Below are positions 37,258 through 46,285 of a stretch of 64,000 nt of DNA, one piece after another. Both the position numbers and the translations under genes were made by a program. Source of the stretch: Cedecea neteri (GTDB lineage Bacteria > Pseudomonadota > Gammaproteobacteria > Enterobacterales > Enterobacteriaceae); contig NZ_CP009451.1 in NCBI RefSeq assembly GCF_000757825.1, forward strand, positions 4,712,001 through 4,776,000. The letters are read 5' to 3'. The first letter of the stretch is position 1. Each line of letters starts with the position of its first letter. The notes below the pieces were generated by a model that was not told the origin of the DNA, made no database searches, and saw only the letters and a program-made list of their open reading frames with translations.

Positions 37258-37761
37258 TTATCGACAGACGAAACGCTCGCGGATGCCTTCTTGTCTGGCC
37301 ACTTCTATTTTATCAATGACCGCTGTTTGATGTGCAATCAGGGAAATGATTTTTTTGACATACCTGTCATGATGCACCGGCGTCTTAGAATGATAGTTAC
37401 CGATTCCATCCCACGTATAGCCATAGCGCTCAATACTTTGCTTGAGCACCCAGGCACCTGAAAAAACATTAGCGCAGCTATTCTCTCGCAACAACGTTTC
37501 ATCAATGCCCAGTGACTTTAAGGCCTTAAAATGCACCGTGTTAATTTGCATAATGCCAACATCAACGGTGCTGTTTGTATTGCGATTCATAGCCTGCTGA
37601 CGGTTTCTGGACTCTTGCCAAATAATAGCCTTAATCAGCAGAGGGTTAATCTGGAAGCACTGCGCGGCTTCGACAATGCAATCAACCTTTTGTGCTGTAG
37701 CAAAAGGGGAGAACAAAAGAGACAAGGTTAAAGCAACGGGCGTAAATGATTTTATTTTCAT
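37258..37761 (-). CDS. iagB: IagB-like lytic transglycosylase
   Basis: The product is 167 aa from the ATG at 37761, giving a normal signal peptide (MKIKSFTPVALTLSLLF..ATA); a GTG six codons upstream lies inside a hairpin and is less likely. SLT-type motifs include the catalytic E50 in IIWQESRN, VDVGIMQIN around residue 72, and YGYTWDGIGNYHSKTP. It opens peptidoglycan locally so that the secretion apparatus can cross the periplasm. Last gene of the leftward operon. Confidence 0.93.
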   Translation of the reverse strand: MKIKSFTPVALTLSLLFSPFATAQKVDCIVEAAQCFQINPLLIKAIIWQESRNRQQAMNRNTNSTVDVGIMQINTVHFKALKSLGIDETLLRENSCANVFSGAWVLKQSIERYGYTWDGIGNYHSKTPVHHDRYVKKIISLIAHQTAVIDKIEVARQEGIRERFVCR

Positions 37762-37770
37762 GATTTGTAT

Positions 37771-37789
37771 GCCCGGCACTATGCCGGGA
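37771..37789 (-). repeat. GC-rich hairpin between orgC and iagB
   Basis: CCCGGCA and TGCCGGG pair over 7 bp around a 3-base loop, just upstream of the iagB ATG and without a T tract. It may modulate iagB translation or mRNA stability. Confidence 0.5.
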
Positions 37790-37805
37790 TTAATAGCAAA
37801 GAAGA

Positions 37806-38162
37806 TTATAACGACGGATCGCTGTCGGTCTCGGTAAAGCTTTTATACATCATATTATTAAAAAACATATTCACGCCGAGCAGCTGGAAGGTGCGCTTGT
37901 CCAGCACGTTGTTCGCATAATCTTTGTACTCATCGGTATTGCGCAAATAGGTATCGGAATAGAGCAACGCCTCGTTCAATTGATGCATCGATACGTTCTT
38001 ATCGGGGGAAAGTGCCCGCATTTGATCCATCATATCGCTCAGCTTGTCGTCGGGCTTATTTTGCTGGAAATAGTGGAGCACTTTATCGTTAAAGCTCTCC
38101 TCCGACGATTCACCGTCTTTAACGTACGGTGAGGAAGAGGCAATACTGTTGATGCTACTCAT
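37806..38162 (-). CDS. orgC: OrgC-like type III secretion accessory protein
   Basis: The product is 118 aa from ATG 38162, chosen because AAGG is 9 bases upstream and the ATGAGTAG overlaps the orgB stop; an ATG three codons earlier abuts that AAGG. It is a soluble, acidic, helical protein (SFNDKVLHYFQQNKPDD..). Assignment rests mainly on position after orgA-orgB; Salmonella OrgC (about 150 aa) promotes needle assembly and is itself secreted. This one is shorter. Confidence 0.65.
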   Translation of the reverse strand: MSSINSIASSSPYVKDGESSEESFNDKVLHYFQQNKPDDKLSDMMDQMRALSPDKNVSMHQLNEALLYSDTYLRNTDEYKDYANNVLDKRTFQLLGVNMFFNNMMYKSFTETDSDPSL

Positions 38163-38835
38163 TGTTTTCATCCTTATCTGAGTTGACGGTTTCTGAAGGC
38201 ATCCGGTGGCTCATAGCGATGAGTTTCCCAGCCAGATTGCGAAGCATGTCGGGCGTCAGGTTGTTGATAGTTTCATTAAAACCGGCGGTCTTTTCATCCG
38301 CCTGCTGTAGCCACGTACGGCAAAGCGTTTCACTAGGAAAGCGCACCGCATCCATGTCATTTTGCACGGTGATGTGATTATCATCGGTATACAGGTAGTT
38401 CGAGATATCCGCGCCGTCCGGCAGTTTTACCGCTCGGGGAATAATGATGCGCAGCGCTTTCTGATGCCCGCACTGTTCCTGAAGGTGATGGATAATGCGC
38501 TCAACGATCATCGGATCGTGTAGGGACTGATTGAGCGCCGTGGCGATCTGCTGGCGAAAAACCTCCTGCCGCTTTTGCTGCTGGCGCTGATACTCGTCAA
38601 GCAGCGTCACCAGCTGCGAGAAAAATAGCTCAAAGCCGGTCTGGAACGCTTGCCTTTCACAGCTTTCACGCAGCCTGACCGTCTGTAACTCATACTCGGC
38701 ATGAATTTCACTGCAGCGATTTAGGGTACGTTCCAGCGCCACGGTCATCTGCTGATGGCGGGTTCGCTCAGAAGATTTAATCACCGCGAGGCGATGCAGA
38801 TCTTCGGGTAACTCATTAATAATAATGGTGCGCAT
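38155..38835 (-). CDS. orgB: Type III secretion stator protein OrgB (SctL)
   Basis: The product is 226 aa. A long helical N-terminal half rich in Arg/Gln/Glu (SERTRHQQMTVALERTLNR, EYQRQQQKRQEVFRQQI) and a C-terminal globular half are typical of FliH/SctL proteins. It links the ATPase InvC to the SpaO pods and holds it at the export gate. It overlaps orgA by 20 bp. Confidence 0.82.
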   Translation of the reverse strand: MRTIIINELPEDLHRLAVIKSSERTRHQQMTVALERTLNRCSEIHAEYELQTVRLRESCERQAFQTGFELFFSQLVTLLDEYQRQQQKRQEVFRQQIATALNQSLHDPMIVERIIHHLQEQCGHQKALRIIIPRAVKLPDGADISNYLYTDDNHITVQNDMDAVRFPSETLCRTWLQQADEKTAGFNETINNLTPDMLRNLAGKLIAMSHRMPSETVNSDKDENNE

Positions 38836-39370
38836 AGATGAAGGCCATTCGTAGCAAATTAATGTGGTTTAGCGTTTTGGGGGCCGCGAATTGCGCAAGC
38901 GCCATGCCGGAAGGGAAGTGCAGCATCAGACGCTGTCGCAGCGCGGCAGGTAACCCTGGGAACTGCCCCAGAAGGAACGTTGCGCCGCAGGAAGCGGTAT
39001 CAAACGGGGTATCGGCTTCATCAAGCGTTACCTCGTGAAGCAGCGGCAAAGAGATAAAGGCCAGCAGACGTGGATCAGACATCAGCACAGCGCCCATTTC
39101 AGGCAGTCTGTTCCGCTGCAGATAGCCACCAACCAAATGTGCAGCAAGGGGGATCAGATGCCAGTGCGAAAGCAATAGCGAACACGTGGCTTCGTCGGGC
39201 TGCCAGCGTGCGGGTAGGTCAGAGAGTTTGCCGTGCCTCAGCAGCCAGAAATTAAGTAGCCTTTCCGCTCGGATTTCACTCGCCCGGAATATCTCCGGCA
39301 GGTGGCTGCGATGCGTGTAGCTTGCCGGGGCGTATAAAATGGACATTATGCGCGGATCTCCGACTCTCAT
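38816..39370 (-). CDS. orgA: Type III secretion sorting-platform protein OrgA (SctK)
   Basis: The product is 184 aa, close to Salmonella OrgA in size. N-terminal MSILYAPASYTHRSHLPEIF is followed by Leu- and His-rich helical sequence (LLSHWHLIPLAAHLVGGYLQR). It is the adaptor between the PrgH ring and SpaO pods at the cytoplasmic face. It overlaps prgK by 4 bp and orgB by 20 bp. Called from size, character and gene order. Confidence 0.8.
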   Translation of the reverse strand: MRVGDPRIMSILYAPASYTHRSHLPEIFRASEIRAERLLNFWLLRHGKLSDLPARWQPDEATCSLLLSHWHLIPLAAHLVGGYLQRNRLPEMGAVLMSDPRLLAFISLPLLHEVTLDEADTPFDTASCGATFLLGQFPGLPAALRQRLMLHFPSGMALAQFAAPKTLNHINLLRMAFIYAHHYY

Positions 39371-40137
39371 GATTTTGCGGCCTCGTCTTCAATCAATTCG
39401 GCAGCGTTATCCTGGGTTGAAGGCGGGCGGCGGCTAAGCTTATAGAGCATGAAGCCCGCCGTGCCGGCTGCGCACAAAGCCATCGCGGAAAAGAGGATAA
39501 TCCACAGGGCAGGGATGCTGGCGGGTACTTTGGTCGGCGCAACGTACTGGATAACCGGGGCGGGGAACAGAACTACCGAAATATTCTCGTAGCGCACGTC
39601 ATCGAAACTATTTTTGATTAACGTTTTGATCTGCGAGATAAACAAATTATCGTCAATCTCGCCTTTATAGGAAATAAGCACGCCGACGTGGCCGGTGGCT
39701 TTTTTTCCGCTCGTATCGTTATTAAAGGGGGGATAGCTGACGTGAACGCGCGCATTAACGACCTGAGCTATCATGCGCAGCGATTGCTCAAGCCGCTGCT
39801 CCTGTAATGAGAGTACGCGAGCCTGCTCGGCGTTGGGTGAAGCAACCAGAGAGCTGTCCGGAAAAGCCTGCCCTATCTGAACGTCAGCGGCCCACGGCAG
39901 CTGGTACTGATTAATGATAGACAGCGCGGCGGTACTTTCAGACTCCCCGACCGAGACGGTATAGCCAGCCTTAAGATTGCCGTCCTTTTTCGCTGAAATA
40001 TTATGCTGCTGCAGAATAGCCAGAACCTGGTTGGCCTGCTCCTGAGTAAGGTTGAAGAGTAGGTTCTCGTCATTACAGGCGCTAAGCATAAAAGTTAACA
40101 GCACGGCAGCGAGGACGCGTAAATATTTGTTCATCAT
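39367..40137 (-). CDS. prgK: Type III secretion inner-ring lipoprotein PrgK (SctJ)
   Basis: The product is 256 aa. The lipobox FMLSAC places the acylated Cys at residue 21. The YscJ/FliF-like periplasmic domains follow (QEQANQVLAILQQHNISAKK, VNARVHVSYPP, IKTLIKNSFDDVRYENISVVLF). A transmembrane helix near residues 213-232 and a short basic-to-acidic cytoplasmic tail complete it. With PrgH it forms the inner-membrane ring. Confidence 0.95.
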   Translation of the reverse strand: MMNKYLRVLAAVLLTFMLSACNDENLLFNLTQEQANQVLAILQQHNISAKKDGNLKAGYTVSVGESESTAALSIINQYQLPWAADVQIGQAFPDSSLVASPNAEQARVLSLQEQRLEQSLRMIAQVVNARVHVSYPPFNNDTSGKKATGHVGVLISYKGEIDDNLFISQIKTLIKNSFDDVRYENISVVLFPAPVIQYVAPTKVPASIPALWIILFSAMALCAAGTAGFMLYKLSRRPPSTQDNAAELIEDEAAKS

Positions 40138-40460
40138 TATTGCGATTTTTCCAGGGTTTCTATGGTGCTCACCGCCTTGCGTGCGAGAGTACTCACCAGG
40201 GAAACGTAGTTACTGTATTCACCAATATAGTTTTGTAGCATCTGTAGCTTCTCCGGATTGCTGGTGTAATGCGGAGATTGGCTAAGGGTATTAATCACAT
40301 TTTTAAACTGCGCGTCGGTTTCGCTGACTTTAGTAAACGTGCTGGACACTAAATTATTAAAATTTCGATCGTGAACGCTTACGGATAGGTTATCTTCAGG
40401 GTTGATGGTATTTGGCGAGAGCCGGGTTAATGCCGACAGGGCTTCATTAAATTGACTCAT
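40137..40460 (-). CDS. prgJ: Type III secretion inner rod protein PrgJ (SctI)
   Basis: The small 107-aa protein has a helical C-terminus (LQMLQNYIGEYSNYVSLVSTLARKAVSTIETL) typical of SctI, split here across residues ~70-103. SctI connects the export gate to the needle and takes part in substrate switching. It lies between prgI and prgK, ending on the first base of prgK. Confidence 0.9.
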   Translation of the reverse strand: MSQFNEALSALTRLSPNTINPEDNLSVSVHDRNFNNLVSSTFTKVSETDAQFKNVINTLSQSPHYTSNPEKLQMLQNYIGEYSNYVSLVSTLARKAVSTIETLEKSQ

Positions 40461-40510
40461 AATTACTCCACGGTAGAAAAGGGTACGAGAGCGACACGTA
40501 CCCGGGTTAA

Positions 40511-40774
40511 TTAACGGAAGTTTTGAATAATGGCCGCGCCAATATCTTTATAGGCTTTTACGGTACTTGTCTGGGCGTTACGAAACAGCGTGTATTGCTG
40601 TAGCTTCGACTGATAATTGGCCAATACGGCTGGGTCAGACGGGTCGGCTTTTAATTCAATTTCAGCTTTAGCTAATTCGTCCATCATTTTTTTAGCACCT
40701 GCTTCGAAGCCGGCAGATACTTCATCCAGATAATAGCCATTGTTATCCACAGTAGACGCGTTTGTGTTAGCCAT
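40511..40774 (-). CDS. prgI: Type III secretion needle protein PrgI (SctF)
   Basis: The product is 87 aa, a helical hairpin whose turn is ADPSDPAVL (residues ~44-52, the usual PxxP turn). The C-terminal helix ends SFVKAYKDIGAAIIQNFR-like (STVKAYKDIGAAIIQNFR), as conserved in needle subunits. AAGGAG precedes its ATG, and it overlaps the prgH stop by 8 bp (ATGGCTAA). Many copies polymerise into the extracellular needle. Confidence 0.95.
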   Translation of the reverse strand: MANTNASTVDNNGYYLDEVSAGFEAGAKKMMDELAKAEIELKADPSDPAVLANYQSKLQQYTLFRNAQTSTVKAYKDIGAAIIQNFR

Positions 40775-42053
40775 TTAAGTCTCCTTGTTTTAGGGGAAAG
40801 TACCAATGACGAGGGTTCAAAAACAGATAGCCATTAGAAGAGTCAATATATGACTTATCCTGTAACCAGTTTTCGTCGAGATTAATTGAAAAATTAATCA
40901 CGCGGTTTCCCCATTGGTGATTGAACTGTTTAATGAAATGCTGCAAAGAACGTAGAGCGCTGTCGCTCAGGGCATCACGAACCACCAAAGCATAACCGCT
41001 AGTGGAATTGATTTGGCGGTAGTAAATATGCAAACGATCAAGGCCCTGGCGAGCTTCCTGTAATAACTGAGCTTTAGTTTTTACCAGGACTTTGATGTCG
41101 AGAGCAAAAGGGATTTTTTGTAAAACAATAGCCTTGAAGTTTTTTTCTTCCTGTAGGGTTAATCCTCTGTAAAGTGCAATTGTCGGGTGCTGAGGTTTGG
41201 AATAGTCAATTTGTAAAACGGGGTAACCCGCATTCGCCAGCTGCGTAATGACTTCATTTCTTTGCTGCGTTAACCAAACAGGAACCACGCTGTCCTTGCC
41301 CTGCAATTTGAACAGTGCTTCCCGCGTCCATTCCATTGCCTGAAAGTTCTGAATAAGAACGTAGATAAGATTATTATCACGGCCACGAACAATATCCACA
41401 GGCATCGGTGCGCCCGCCAGTGCTTCATTTAATGTTAAAACCTGGCGATCGCTTTCCAGTTTTTTATACCAGATAACGCCTGCGGTAATCACAAGGAGTA
41501 AGAGAATAATTGAACCGAAAACAAGAGCATGATTTTTTTTTGCATTAAACTCTTCCAGCTTTTCCTGTTCGCTGAATTCAGCATCGAGGGTCGGGGGAAG
41601 ATTGAAGTTTTTAATATCTTCAGGCCACTCATCTTCGCTACGTTTGATGGCAAAGCGGATGTGCTCATGCACGAAAACTTCATTTTCCTTTAGCAGCGCC
41701 GGGTAGCTTCTATCGACCCCCTGTACTTCAAGACGATATCCTTCTTCCGATTCTTCATCCTGGAAAAGAGCCGACAAACGCAAGATAATGTTGGGTGACG
41801 GCATATCACAGGGTAGGTAAAGCGTATTCTGCGTGTAGGCTGCGGCATGCTCTCCGGGCGACATCGTTCCCGTGGCGTTATCCTGGAGTGCAAGCCCCGG
41901 GTTGATGATGAGAAAGTAATCGTCTGCTGGAAGGTGGAGTTCACAGCCAAACATGGGTCCAAACAGCACCTTCAGGGTGAATTTTTTCAGTGCCTCTGGT
42001 ACAGGCATATCATCGTTTAATTCGTTCATGTTGCTGTTCATAGAAAGGGCCAT
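40767..42053 (-). CDS. prgH: Type III secretion inner-ring protein PrgH (SctD)
   Basis: The product is 428 aa. The cytoplasmic N-terminal FHA-like domain (~residues 25-165; FLIINPGLALQDN) is followed by a transmembrane helix at ~178-196 (ALVFGSIILLLLVITAGVIW). Periplasmic ring-building domains follow, to a C-terminal aromatic-rich end (YLFLNPRHWYFPLKQGD). It is the first gene of the leftward operon. Several ATG codons lie within the first nine residues and no strong ribosome site decides among them. Confidence 0.92.
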   Translation of the reverse strand: MALSMNSNMNELNDDMPVPEALKKFTLKVLFGPMFGCELHLPADDYFLIINPGLALQDNATGTMSPGEHAAAYTQNTLYLPCDMPSPNIILRLSALFQDEESEEGYRLEVQGVDRSYPALLKENEVFVHEHIRFAIKRSEDEWPEDIKNFNLPPTLDAEFSEQEKLEEFNAKKNHALVFGSIILLLLVITAGVIWYKKLESDRQVLTLNEALAGAPMPVDIVRGRDNNLIYVLIQNFQAMEWTREALFKLQGKDSVVPVWLTQQRNEVITQLANAGYPVLQIDYSKPQHPTIALYRGLTLQEEKNFKAIVLQKIPFALDIKVLVKTKAQLLQEARQGLDRLHIYYRQINSTSGYALVVRDALSDSALRSLQHFIKQFNHQWGNRVINFSINLDENWLQDKSYIDSSNGYLFLNPRHWYFPLKQGDLNG

Positions 42054-42458
42054 TAATAATGTAAAACAAGCAATCGTACGAGCATGACTCGTGTGATTTT
42101 ATTTTAATCTGCACTACAACTTCCTAATGCTAAGCCGTTCCATTTAATAGAAACGATTTGAAAAGCAATGAAGTGCCTCGCGAATGAAAAACATTATTCC
42201 ATAGCGATGGGTTTATTTGACAGTATATGGATAACACACATCCGTTCAGGTGACGCACTGTAGCGCTACTAATTATTAAACTCAATGTTGTTTGTTGATT
42301 TTTTGTTGAAGATTTCTTTATGGTGTTTATTCTTTTTTTATCTCTTTCGACTTGCGTTGACGAGCAAGAATTTTCTGATAAATTCACCGGCACTTAGAGG
42401 CGCTGTATTAGAGTGCTTAAATATTATTTCTAAACACAAACTGAGGTAAGAGAAAACT
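42054..42458. other. Divergent promoter region between prgH and invF
   Basis: This 405-bp AT-rich spacer lies between the leftward prg/org and rightward inv/spa operons. It presumably carries the promoters of both and binding sites for their activators. I could not assign boxes reliably, and an 87-codon minus-strand frame here (42130-42393) has no support as a gene. Confidence 0.55.
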
Positions 42459-43328
42459 ATGCTAGTTAGCAATGCTCAATGCCATCAGAAAAACATAATG
42501 CGGCAACGCGTAAATGATAGCGCAAATGCGGAAATGCCGCTTTACGTGAATGACGCATGTATCGATTTAAATAACGGCGTGTTGTTTGCTCGACCGCTAA
42601 ATAGTGAGTCCATTATGAGCGTATCTCCCTCAGGTGAACTGAGGGAGAACTATGACGATCGTCTGAATAATATTCTTCAACCCATTGTGCTATCGACCCT
42701 GGATAACATGGAGATTGCATTCCGGGGTGACTGGATGGTTGAAATACTGTCGATGTCACAGGCCACCACGCTGTTTTCATTCCTGGATTATCAGGCTAAA
42801 TCTCGCAGCGTTATCACCGAGGCGCGCGTGGGGGAGACGAATACTTCGTTACTGATGCATACCGAGCGGAATCTGGCAATTTTAGTGGGCGATGAATGCA
42901 AATCGCTGATGGGGATGTTGATTTTTACATTATTAAAGCCCCAGGATCGCCGCCTGGAAAATCTCTTTTCGTTTGTCAGGAATGTCGAAAGCTATTGGAT
43001 TGCCCATTTCCTGTTATCTCAGGTAATGAATGAAGATAAAGAGAGTGACAGTCATAAGATTGGTAATGCCAGTAAGATCTACGGCGTATCTGAATCCTAT
43101 TTCAGGAAGCTTTGCCACCATGCTTTTACCCGGGGGCCAAAAAAACAGTTACGCCTTTGGCGAGCGGCGCACAGTGCCCTGCAGTTGATTGAAAAAGATC
43201 ACTCAATTGCGGCTATCGCAGGAAATAACGGCTATGCGTCGTCGTCTCATTTTTCGAGTGAAATAAAATCACTGTTTGGCATTACGCCGAGGGAGTTTAA
43301 AAAATTGGAAGGCTTGCTTCATGAATAA
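42459..43328 (+). CDS. invF: AraC-family type III secretion activator InvF
   Basis: The product is 289 aa. The N-terminal ~190 residues are variable; the C-terminal ~95 residues are an AraC DNA-binding domain (KIYGVSESYFRKLCHHAF, SIAAIAGNNGYASSSHFSSEIKSLFG, TPREFKKLEG). In Salmonella, InvF together with the chaperone SicA activates the sic/sip effector genes; SicA is encoded downstream here, so the same switch is likely. The stop overlaps the invG start (ATGAATAA). Confidence 0.92.
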   Translation: MLVSNAQCHQKNIMRQRVNDSANAEMPLYVNDACIDLNNGVLFARPLNSESIMSVSPSGELRENYDDRLNNILQPIVLSTLDNMEIAFRGDWMVEILSMSQATTLFSFLDYQAKSRSVITEARVGETNTSLLMHTERNLAILVGDECKSLMGMLIFTLLKPQDRRLENLFSFVRNVESYWIAHFLLSQVMNEDKESDSHKIGNASKIYGVSESYFRKLCHHAFTRGPKKQLRLWRAAHSALQLIEKDHSIAAIAGNNGYASSSHFSSEIKSLFGITPREFKKLEGLLHE

Positions 43329-45102
43329 GATGGTTGCGAAATTGCCGGTCCGCTATCTGCCGTATTTATTGCTGGGAGTATTGAGCTGTAATTCGGCGGT
43401 CGGCGCATTGTTGGATACCCAGGATTACTCGGGTGGCCCAGTCGATGTCCGTAACGGTTCGCGGGATGACGAAAATACCTATGTCGCCAGTAATAACAGC
43501 GTTCAACAGCTATTTTTTGTGATCGGTGGCGCGCTGAATAAACCTTTTGTTGTCAGTACGGAGGCGGCCAAAAAGCGGGTTTCAGGGAATTTCGATCTTA
43601 GTAAGCCGAAGGCGCTGTTAAATACCTTAGCGTCACGTACCGGACTTATCTGGTATGACGATGGCAGCTCCGTGTACGTTTACGATGCCAGCGAAATCAA
43701 AAGCAGCATTGTGCGCTTGTCCTATGCGCCGTTTGACCGGCTGGTTGCATTTATCAAGTCGTCAGGGCTGTACGACGCTCGTTTCCCGCTGCGTTCAGAC
43801 GGGCGTTCTGGCTCTTTTTATGTCTCAGGGCCGCCGGTCTATGTCGAACTTATCGCGGCGGCCGCAAAGTATATTGATGCAACCTATGCCCGTCCCGGCA
43901 CGGGTGAAAACACGATCCGCGTGATCAAGCTTAAAAACACTTTTGTGAACGATCGCACTTTTACCCAGCGCGACAGCCCTATCACCGTGCCGGGCGTTGC
44001 GACGGTGCTGAACCAGCTGCTGAATAATTCAGGCGATAGCCGTGGCGGACGTTCAGCCCCGGCCGGGGCGAACATCACCGTAGATAATGATACGCGAGGC
44101 GCGCTTGAGGCCGCTTCGGCCACACAAAAGGGAAATTTTCCGCCGTTGCCTTCATTTAATTCGGGGTCATCGGCGAAGCGGGAGTACGAGTCAGATTCCC
44201 TCGGCCAATCGTCGATCAATATTGTCGGCTATTCGGATACCAACAGCTTGCTCATTCAGGGTTCCGAAAGGCAGGTGAGTTTTGTTGAGGATTTAGTCAG
44301 CGCAATTGATGTCCCTAAACAGCAGATACAGCTGTCGCTATGGATCATTGATATTTCGAAGGATGATATTAACGAACTGGGGATTCGCTGGCAGGGTGCG
44401 GCAAAAATAGGCAATACCGGGGTGACTTTTAATACCAGTTCGCTGACTCCGGAAAACAGCATTCATTTTCTGGCGGACGTATCCGCACTTGCGCAAAAAG
44501 GCAATGCGCAGGTGGTTTCACGTCCGGAGATCCTGACTCAGGAAAATGTTCCGGCGCTATTTGATAATAACAGCAGCTTTTACGCCAAGCTGGTAGGTGA
44601 GCGTAACTCCTCACTCGAAAAGATTACCTACGGCACCATGATTAGCGTATTGCCGCGTCTGGCGCAGCGCCAGCAGGAGATTGAGATGATCCTGAATATT
44701 CAGGATGGCGGCCTGCCTCTCAACTCTGAGGGTAAAACCGAAAACGTCGACAGCCTGCCAATGGTGAATAACACCCAGATAAGTACCGAGGCGCGCGTGC
44801 CCGTGGGATATAGCCTGTTGGTCGGTGGCTACAGCCGCAACCAGGATGAACATCACAGCGTGGGCATCCCGCTCCTGCGCGACATTCCTGTGTTGGGCAA
44901 GCTGTTTGATTACAGCTATACCAGCCACAAGAAAATGGTTCGCTTATTCCTCATTCAGCCAGGTTTACTGGCAAGCGGCGAAACCTGGCAGGGTCGGGGA
45001 CCGGAGGAAAATAACCCCGTGCTGGGCCGAACATGGGTGGGGAACGAGGTCACGTTGAAATCGACGGTCTCCATGTTACGTGAAACGATGAAAAACAATT
45101 AA
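43321..45102 (+). CDS. invG: Type III secretion outer-membrane secretin InvG (SctC)
   Basis: The product is 593 aa from ATG 43321, which restores a signal peptide (ending ..NSAVGA) and couples translation to invF; the frame extends 15 codons further. The N0/N1 periplasmic domains contain SRTGLIWYDDGSSVYVYDAS. The N3 region has DNLLNNS-type and SINIVGYSDTNSLLIQG segments. The secretin core has QIQLSLWIIDISKDDINELGIRW (split by residues ~355-377), ALAQKGNAQVVSRPEILTQEN and VPVGYSLLVGGY. It forms the outer-membrane pore. No InvH-type pilotin gene is visible here. Confidence 0.96.
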   Translation: MNKMVAKLPVRYLPYLLLGVLSCNSAVGALLDTQDYSGGPVDVRNGSRDDENTYVASNNSVQQLFFVIGGALNKPFVVSTEAAKKRVSGNFDLSKPKALLNTLASRTGLIWYDDGSSVYVYDASEIKSSIVRLSYAPFDRLVAFIKSSGLYDARFPLRSDGRSGSFYVSGPPVYVELIAAAAKYIDATYARPGTGENTIRVIKLKNTFVNDRTFTQRDSPITVPGVATVLNQLLNNSGDSRGGRSAPAGANITVDNDTRGALEAASATQKGNFPPLPSFNSGSSAKREYESDSLGQSSINIVGYSDTNSLLIQGSERQVSFVEDLVSAIDVPKQQIQLSLWIIDISKDDINELGIRWQGAAKIGNTGVTFNTSSLTPENSIHFLADVSALAQKGNAQVVSRPEILTQENVPALFDNNSSFYAKLVGERNSSLEKITYGTMISVLPRLAQRQQEIEMILNIQDGGLPLNSEGKTENVDSLPMVNNTQISTEARVPVGYSLLVGGYSRNQDEHHSVGIPLLRDIPVLGKLFDYSYTSHKKMVRLFLIQPGLLASGETWQGRGPEENNPVLGRTWVGNEVTLKSTVSMLRETMKNN

Positions 45103-45116
45103 GGACCAGGTGAGTT

Positions 45117-46238
45117 ATGGACATTCGTTCTGTTGCTGGCGTTGACTTTAATCGCATTGAACCGCAAATCCCGGAAAACCGTAGCGCCGCAGGCCAGCCC
45201 GTATTTGATGCGGGCGAAGAAGCGCTGCCTGTTAATTTGCAGGAAGAGATGAGTAATGCCGCAGAGGAAATGGCCGATCTCCTCAGCGCATTTGGTCGCT
45301 TTAGCAAAGCCGGGCGTAAAAACGACAGTACAGATAACGATTTTGTCTCCTCTATGCTTGAGGATCTGGCAGATGAAAAGCTGGACACATTAATTAAGCA
45401 TGTGGCCAAACTGCGTGATCTCAATAACCTATTGAACTTCGCCCGCCAGCTTTTCCCGAATGACAGCGATTTAATGCTCGCGCTGCGTGAAATGCTGTTG
45501 AGCCGCCAGCTGTCTGAACTTCAGAAGAAGAAAATCAAAGAAGCGATCGCCGATTTAGAAAAATTTGGCGACACCAAAAAAATGCAGTCAGGAATGAACG
45601 TAGGTCGCCTGGCAAAACGGTTCAGTGACGGTAGCGGTGACAGACCGCTGTCGGCAAAGGACCTGCGCAATAGCTATCTTAATTTTCTTGAACTAGAGAT
45701 GCCCGCAGGCTTTATCTACAAAGACTGGATTGATGTTTACGGTTATCAGAACAGAACGCGTTTATTGGCCTTCACGCTGTCGGCGCTGATTGCTGATATG
45801 AAGGCCAATGAACCCGGTATTCATTCTTCTGAATTTGGCCCACTCAGCGCAAAACTCTCCGATGCACGCCTGCTCCACACGCTGGACCAGCTGCTAAATG
45901 AAAGTTTTGCTAAGTTCCCATTTCGGGGACAGATGAGAAACAATCAGCTGATGCTGGGCGAGGCGGATATTGTAGGGCTTTATATAGCGGGCCTGGTGGA
46001 TACTGACGACTTTAAATTGGCGTTAAAAGAGTTCAGTAAAAACTTTATGTCATTGCTGCTGCTCAAGCAGCGGTCGATGGTCATTCAAGAACTGCGCAAT
46101 GTTTATAATATGACGCCTGAGTTTCTCTTCGTCGATACGCTATATCGGGAAGTTATTGTCAATCATCTGGCTGCTTTGCTGCGTAAAATGCTCGAAAAAG
46201 AGAAAAATACCGGCATCTGGAATGAATATTACAAATAG
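45117..46238 (+). CDS. invE: Type III secretion gatekeeper InvE (SctW)
   Basis: The product is 373 aa. It has the N-terminal SctW pattern with polar residues then helices (EEMSNAAEEMADLLSAFGRF, LIKHVAKLRDLNNLLNFARQLFP), and the C-terminal TyeA-like part (IQELRNVYNMTPEFLFVDTLYREVI). It holds back effectors until translocators have been exported. AGGTGA precedes the start. Confidence 0.93.
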   Translation: MDIRSVAGVDFNRIEPQIPENRSAAGQPVFDAGEEALPVNLQEEMSNAAEEMADLLSAFGRFSKAGRKNDSTDNDFVSSMLEDLADEKLDTLIKHVAKLRDLNNLLNFARQLFPNDSDLMLALREMLLSRQLSELQKKKIKEAIADLEKFGDTKKMQSGMNVGRLAKRFSDGSGDRPLSAKDLRNSYLNFLELEMPAGFIYKDWIDVYGYQNRTRLLAFTLSALIADMKANEPGIHSSEFGPLSAKLSDARLLHTLDQLLNESFAKFPFRGQMRNNQLMLGEADIVGLYIAGLVDTDDFKLALKEFSKNFMSLLLLKQRSMVIQELRNVYNMTPEFLFVDTLYREVIVNHLAALLRKMLEKEKNTGIWNEYYK

Positions 46239-46285
46239 TCGCAGGCAAACTAGTTTGTCTGCCATGGATAGATGTGCAACTACTC

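Noticed and set aside
42130..42393. 87-codon minus-strand frame in the prgH-invF spacer
   Set aside because: Lies in the divergent promoter region, lacks a ribosome site and has no plausible product.
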